DNA from: an uncultured Acetatifactor sp.
GTDB taxonomy: Bacteria > Bacillota > Clostridia > Lachnospirales > Lachnospiraceae
Reading direction: 5' to 3'
NCBI GenBank assembly: GCA_910585805.1
Contig: CAJUFB010000021.1
Span: 41,740 to 57,658 of the forward strand
DNA: 15,919 bases
The notes beneath the pieces were generated by a model. It was not told the DNA's origin. It worked only from the letters and a program-made list of their open reading frames with translations, and ran no database searches. Positions 15,111-15,919 of the stretch are shown in pieces (position 1 is the stretch's first letter; every line of letters starts with the position of its first letter). The translations under genes were made by a program, and so were the position numbers.

Positions 15111-15881
15111 ATGCTCTACACCCTGACCGACTTTGTCTGGCTGTTCTTTCTCTATTCCTTCGCCGGATGGTGCACCGAAGTATGCTGCGCCGCCGTCCGC
15201 CGCAGAAAATTTGTAAACCGCGGCTTCGTGAACAGCCCTCTGTGTCCCATCTACGGCTTCGGCTCCGTCCTGTTTGGCATCTTCCTGCCGGAACTGACCG
15301 GGGAGCCTTTCTTCCTGTTTCTGGGCGGCATGCTGCTGGCCTCCGTACTGGAATATGCCACAGGCATGGCCATGGAGAAAATATTCCGGAAAAAACTCTG
15401 GGATTACTCGGATATCAGATTCAACTTAAGCGGCTATATCTGCGCGCGTTACTGCCTGCTGTGGGGAGCGCTGGCTTTATTGACCATGTTGGTCACAAAT
15501 CCCCTGTTATGCGGATTCTTCCGGCTCATTCCCCGCCCCGTGACCCTGGCCGTACAGTGGACCGCCGCCGGCCTTTTTGCCCTGGATTTCATCACTACCG
15601 CCATGGCTGTCCTGAATATGAAAGTCACCGCCAGACAGTTTGCCCAGCTTTCCGCCGAAATGCAGCATACTTCCCGGTTACTGGAAAACCGGCTGACAGC
15701 GGGCGTGCAGAAGCGTATGCAGAAGTCCTTTCCTTCCCTCAGCACAGACACGCTGGCTGCGGATATAAAAGTCCGTTCAGAACAGGCCGCAGAAAAAAAC
15801 AAGGTATTCGCGGAAGGCTGCAGCTTCTATAAACTGGTATCCCTGTTTTTCATCGGCGCATTCCTGGTAAGCGGCAAATAA
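15111..15881 (+). CDS. CmpB-family integral membrane protein ('putative ABC transporter permease')
   Basis: 256 residues. The ATG at 15111 follows GAGG with about 9 bp spacing. The N-terminal two thirds has five or so hydrophobic helices (LTDFVWLFFLYSFAGW; PIYGFGSVLFGIFLP; FLFLGGMLLASVLEYATG; YCLLWGALALLTMLV; and about 145-165). Family hallmarks of PF06541-type proteins are RKFVNRGFVNSPLCPIYGFG and LEYATGMAMEKIFRKKLWDY followed by FNLSGYICARYC. A cytoplasmic, helical, charged stretch (about 175-230) follows, then a final hydrophobic segment (LVSLFFIGAFLVSGK). The permease name is historical; no ATPase or binding-protein gene is beside it and transport is unproven. It stands alone here, with 38 bp of unremarkable sequence after the stop. 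Confidence 0.88.
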   Translation: MLYTLTDFVWLFFLYSFAGWCTEVCCAAVRRRKFVNRGFVNSPLCPIYGFGSVLFGIFLPELTGEPFFLFLGGMLLASVLEYATGMAMEKIFRKKLWDYSDIRFNLSGYICARYCLLWGALALLTMLVTNPLLCGFFRLIPRPVTLAVQWTAAGLFALDFITTAMAVLNMKVTARQFAQLSAEMQHTSRLLENRLTAGVQKRMQKSFPSLSTDTLAADIKVRSEQAAEKNKVFAEGCSFYKLVSLFFIGAFLVSGK

Positions 15882-15919
15882 TCGGCGTCTTATAATTAGT
15901 CTCCTATTCTGGTAGTATT

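Overview
The window looks like a chromosomal accessory region of a gut-type Bacillota, most likely Lachnospiraceae. The reasons are near-balanced base composition, AGGAGG-type ribosome binding sites, TTG and GTG starts, and families common there: a CmpB-like 'putative ABC transporter permease', a cysteine-bearing Rrf2 regulator, an extended sigma-70 protein and a membrane Ser/Thr kinase with a propeller ectodomain. This assignment rests on recognised families, not on a search.

Left part (1-9795, minus strand). A SigA-like promoter (9767-9795) leads into a probable operon: a 51-residue single-pass membrane protein (9566-9721), a 981-residue receptor-type Ser/Thr kinase with an external beta-propeller (6479-9424), and, 39 bp further on, a giant exported surface protein starting at 6439 and running off the left edge. 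The surface protein has a signal peptide, acidic 18-residue repeats, at least four large degenerate modules, an Ig-like fold and a Pro/Thr decapeptide stalk. Its reading frame is broken by one base at a run of six G (4412-4417). The product stops after 689 residues, but the downstream frame stays open for about 1,470 codons to the window edge. Phase variation, mutation or a sequencing error could each explain this.

Middle (9722-12620). About 0.8 kb separates this operon from a divergent sigma-70-like gene (10521-12134, TTG start) with a long C-terminal extension. The gap holds the operon promoter, a coding-like remnant, a 14-bp palindrome and hairpins. After the sigma gene, 486 bp without a convincing gene is dense in inverted repeats and ends in a promoter.

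Right part (12621-15881). An Rrf2/IscR-type regulator overlaps, tail to tail, a gene for a cytoplasmic carbohydrate-binding-like protein. Upstream of the latter, on the same strand, lies a nucleotidyltransferase/HEPN pair of the MntA-HepT (HI0073/HI0074) type with its own promoter. A 0.5-kb gap with a nested inverted repeat precedes a CmpB-family membrane protein.

How the parts may work together (inference): the small membrane protein, the kinase and the surface protein could form an envelope sensing and adhesion unit whose surface component may be switched on and off by the G tract; the divergent sigma factor is a candidate regulator. The right-hand genes look like independent small units.
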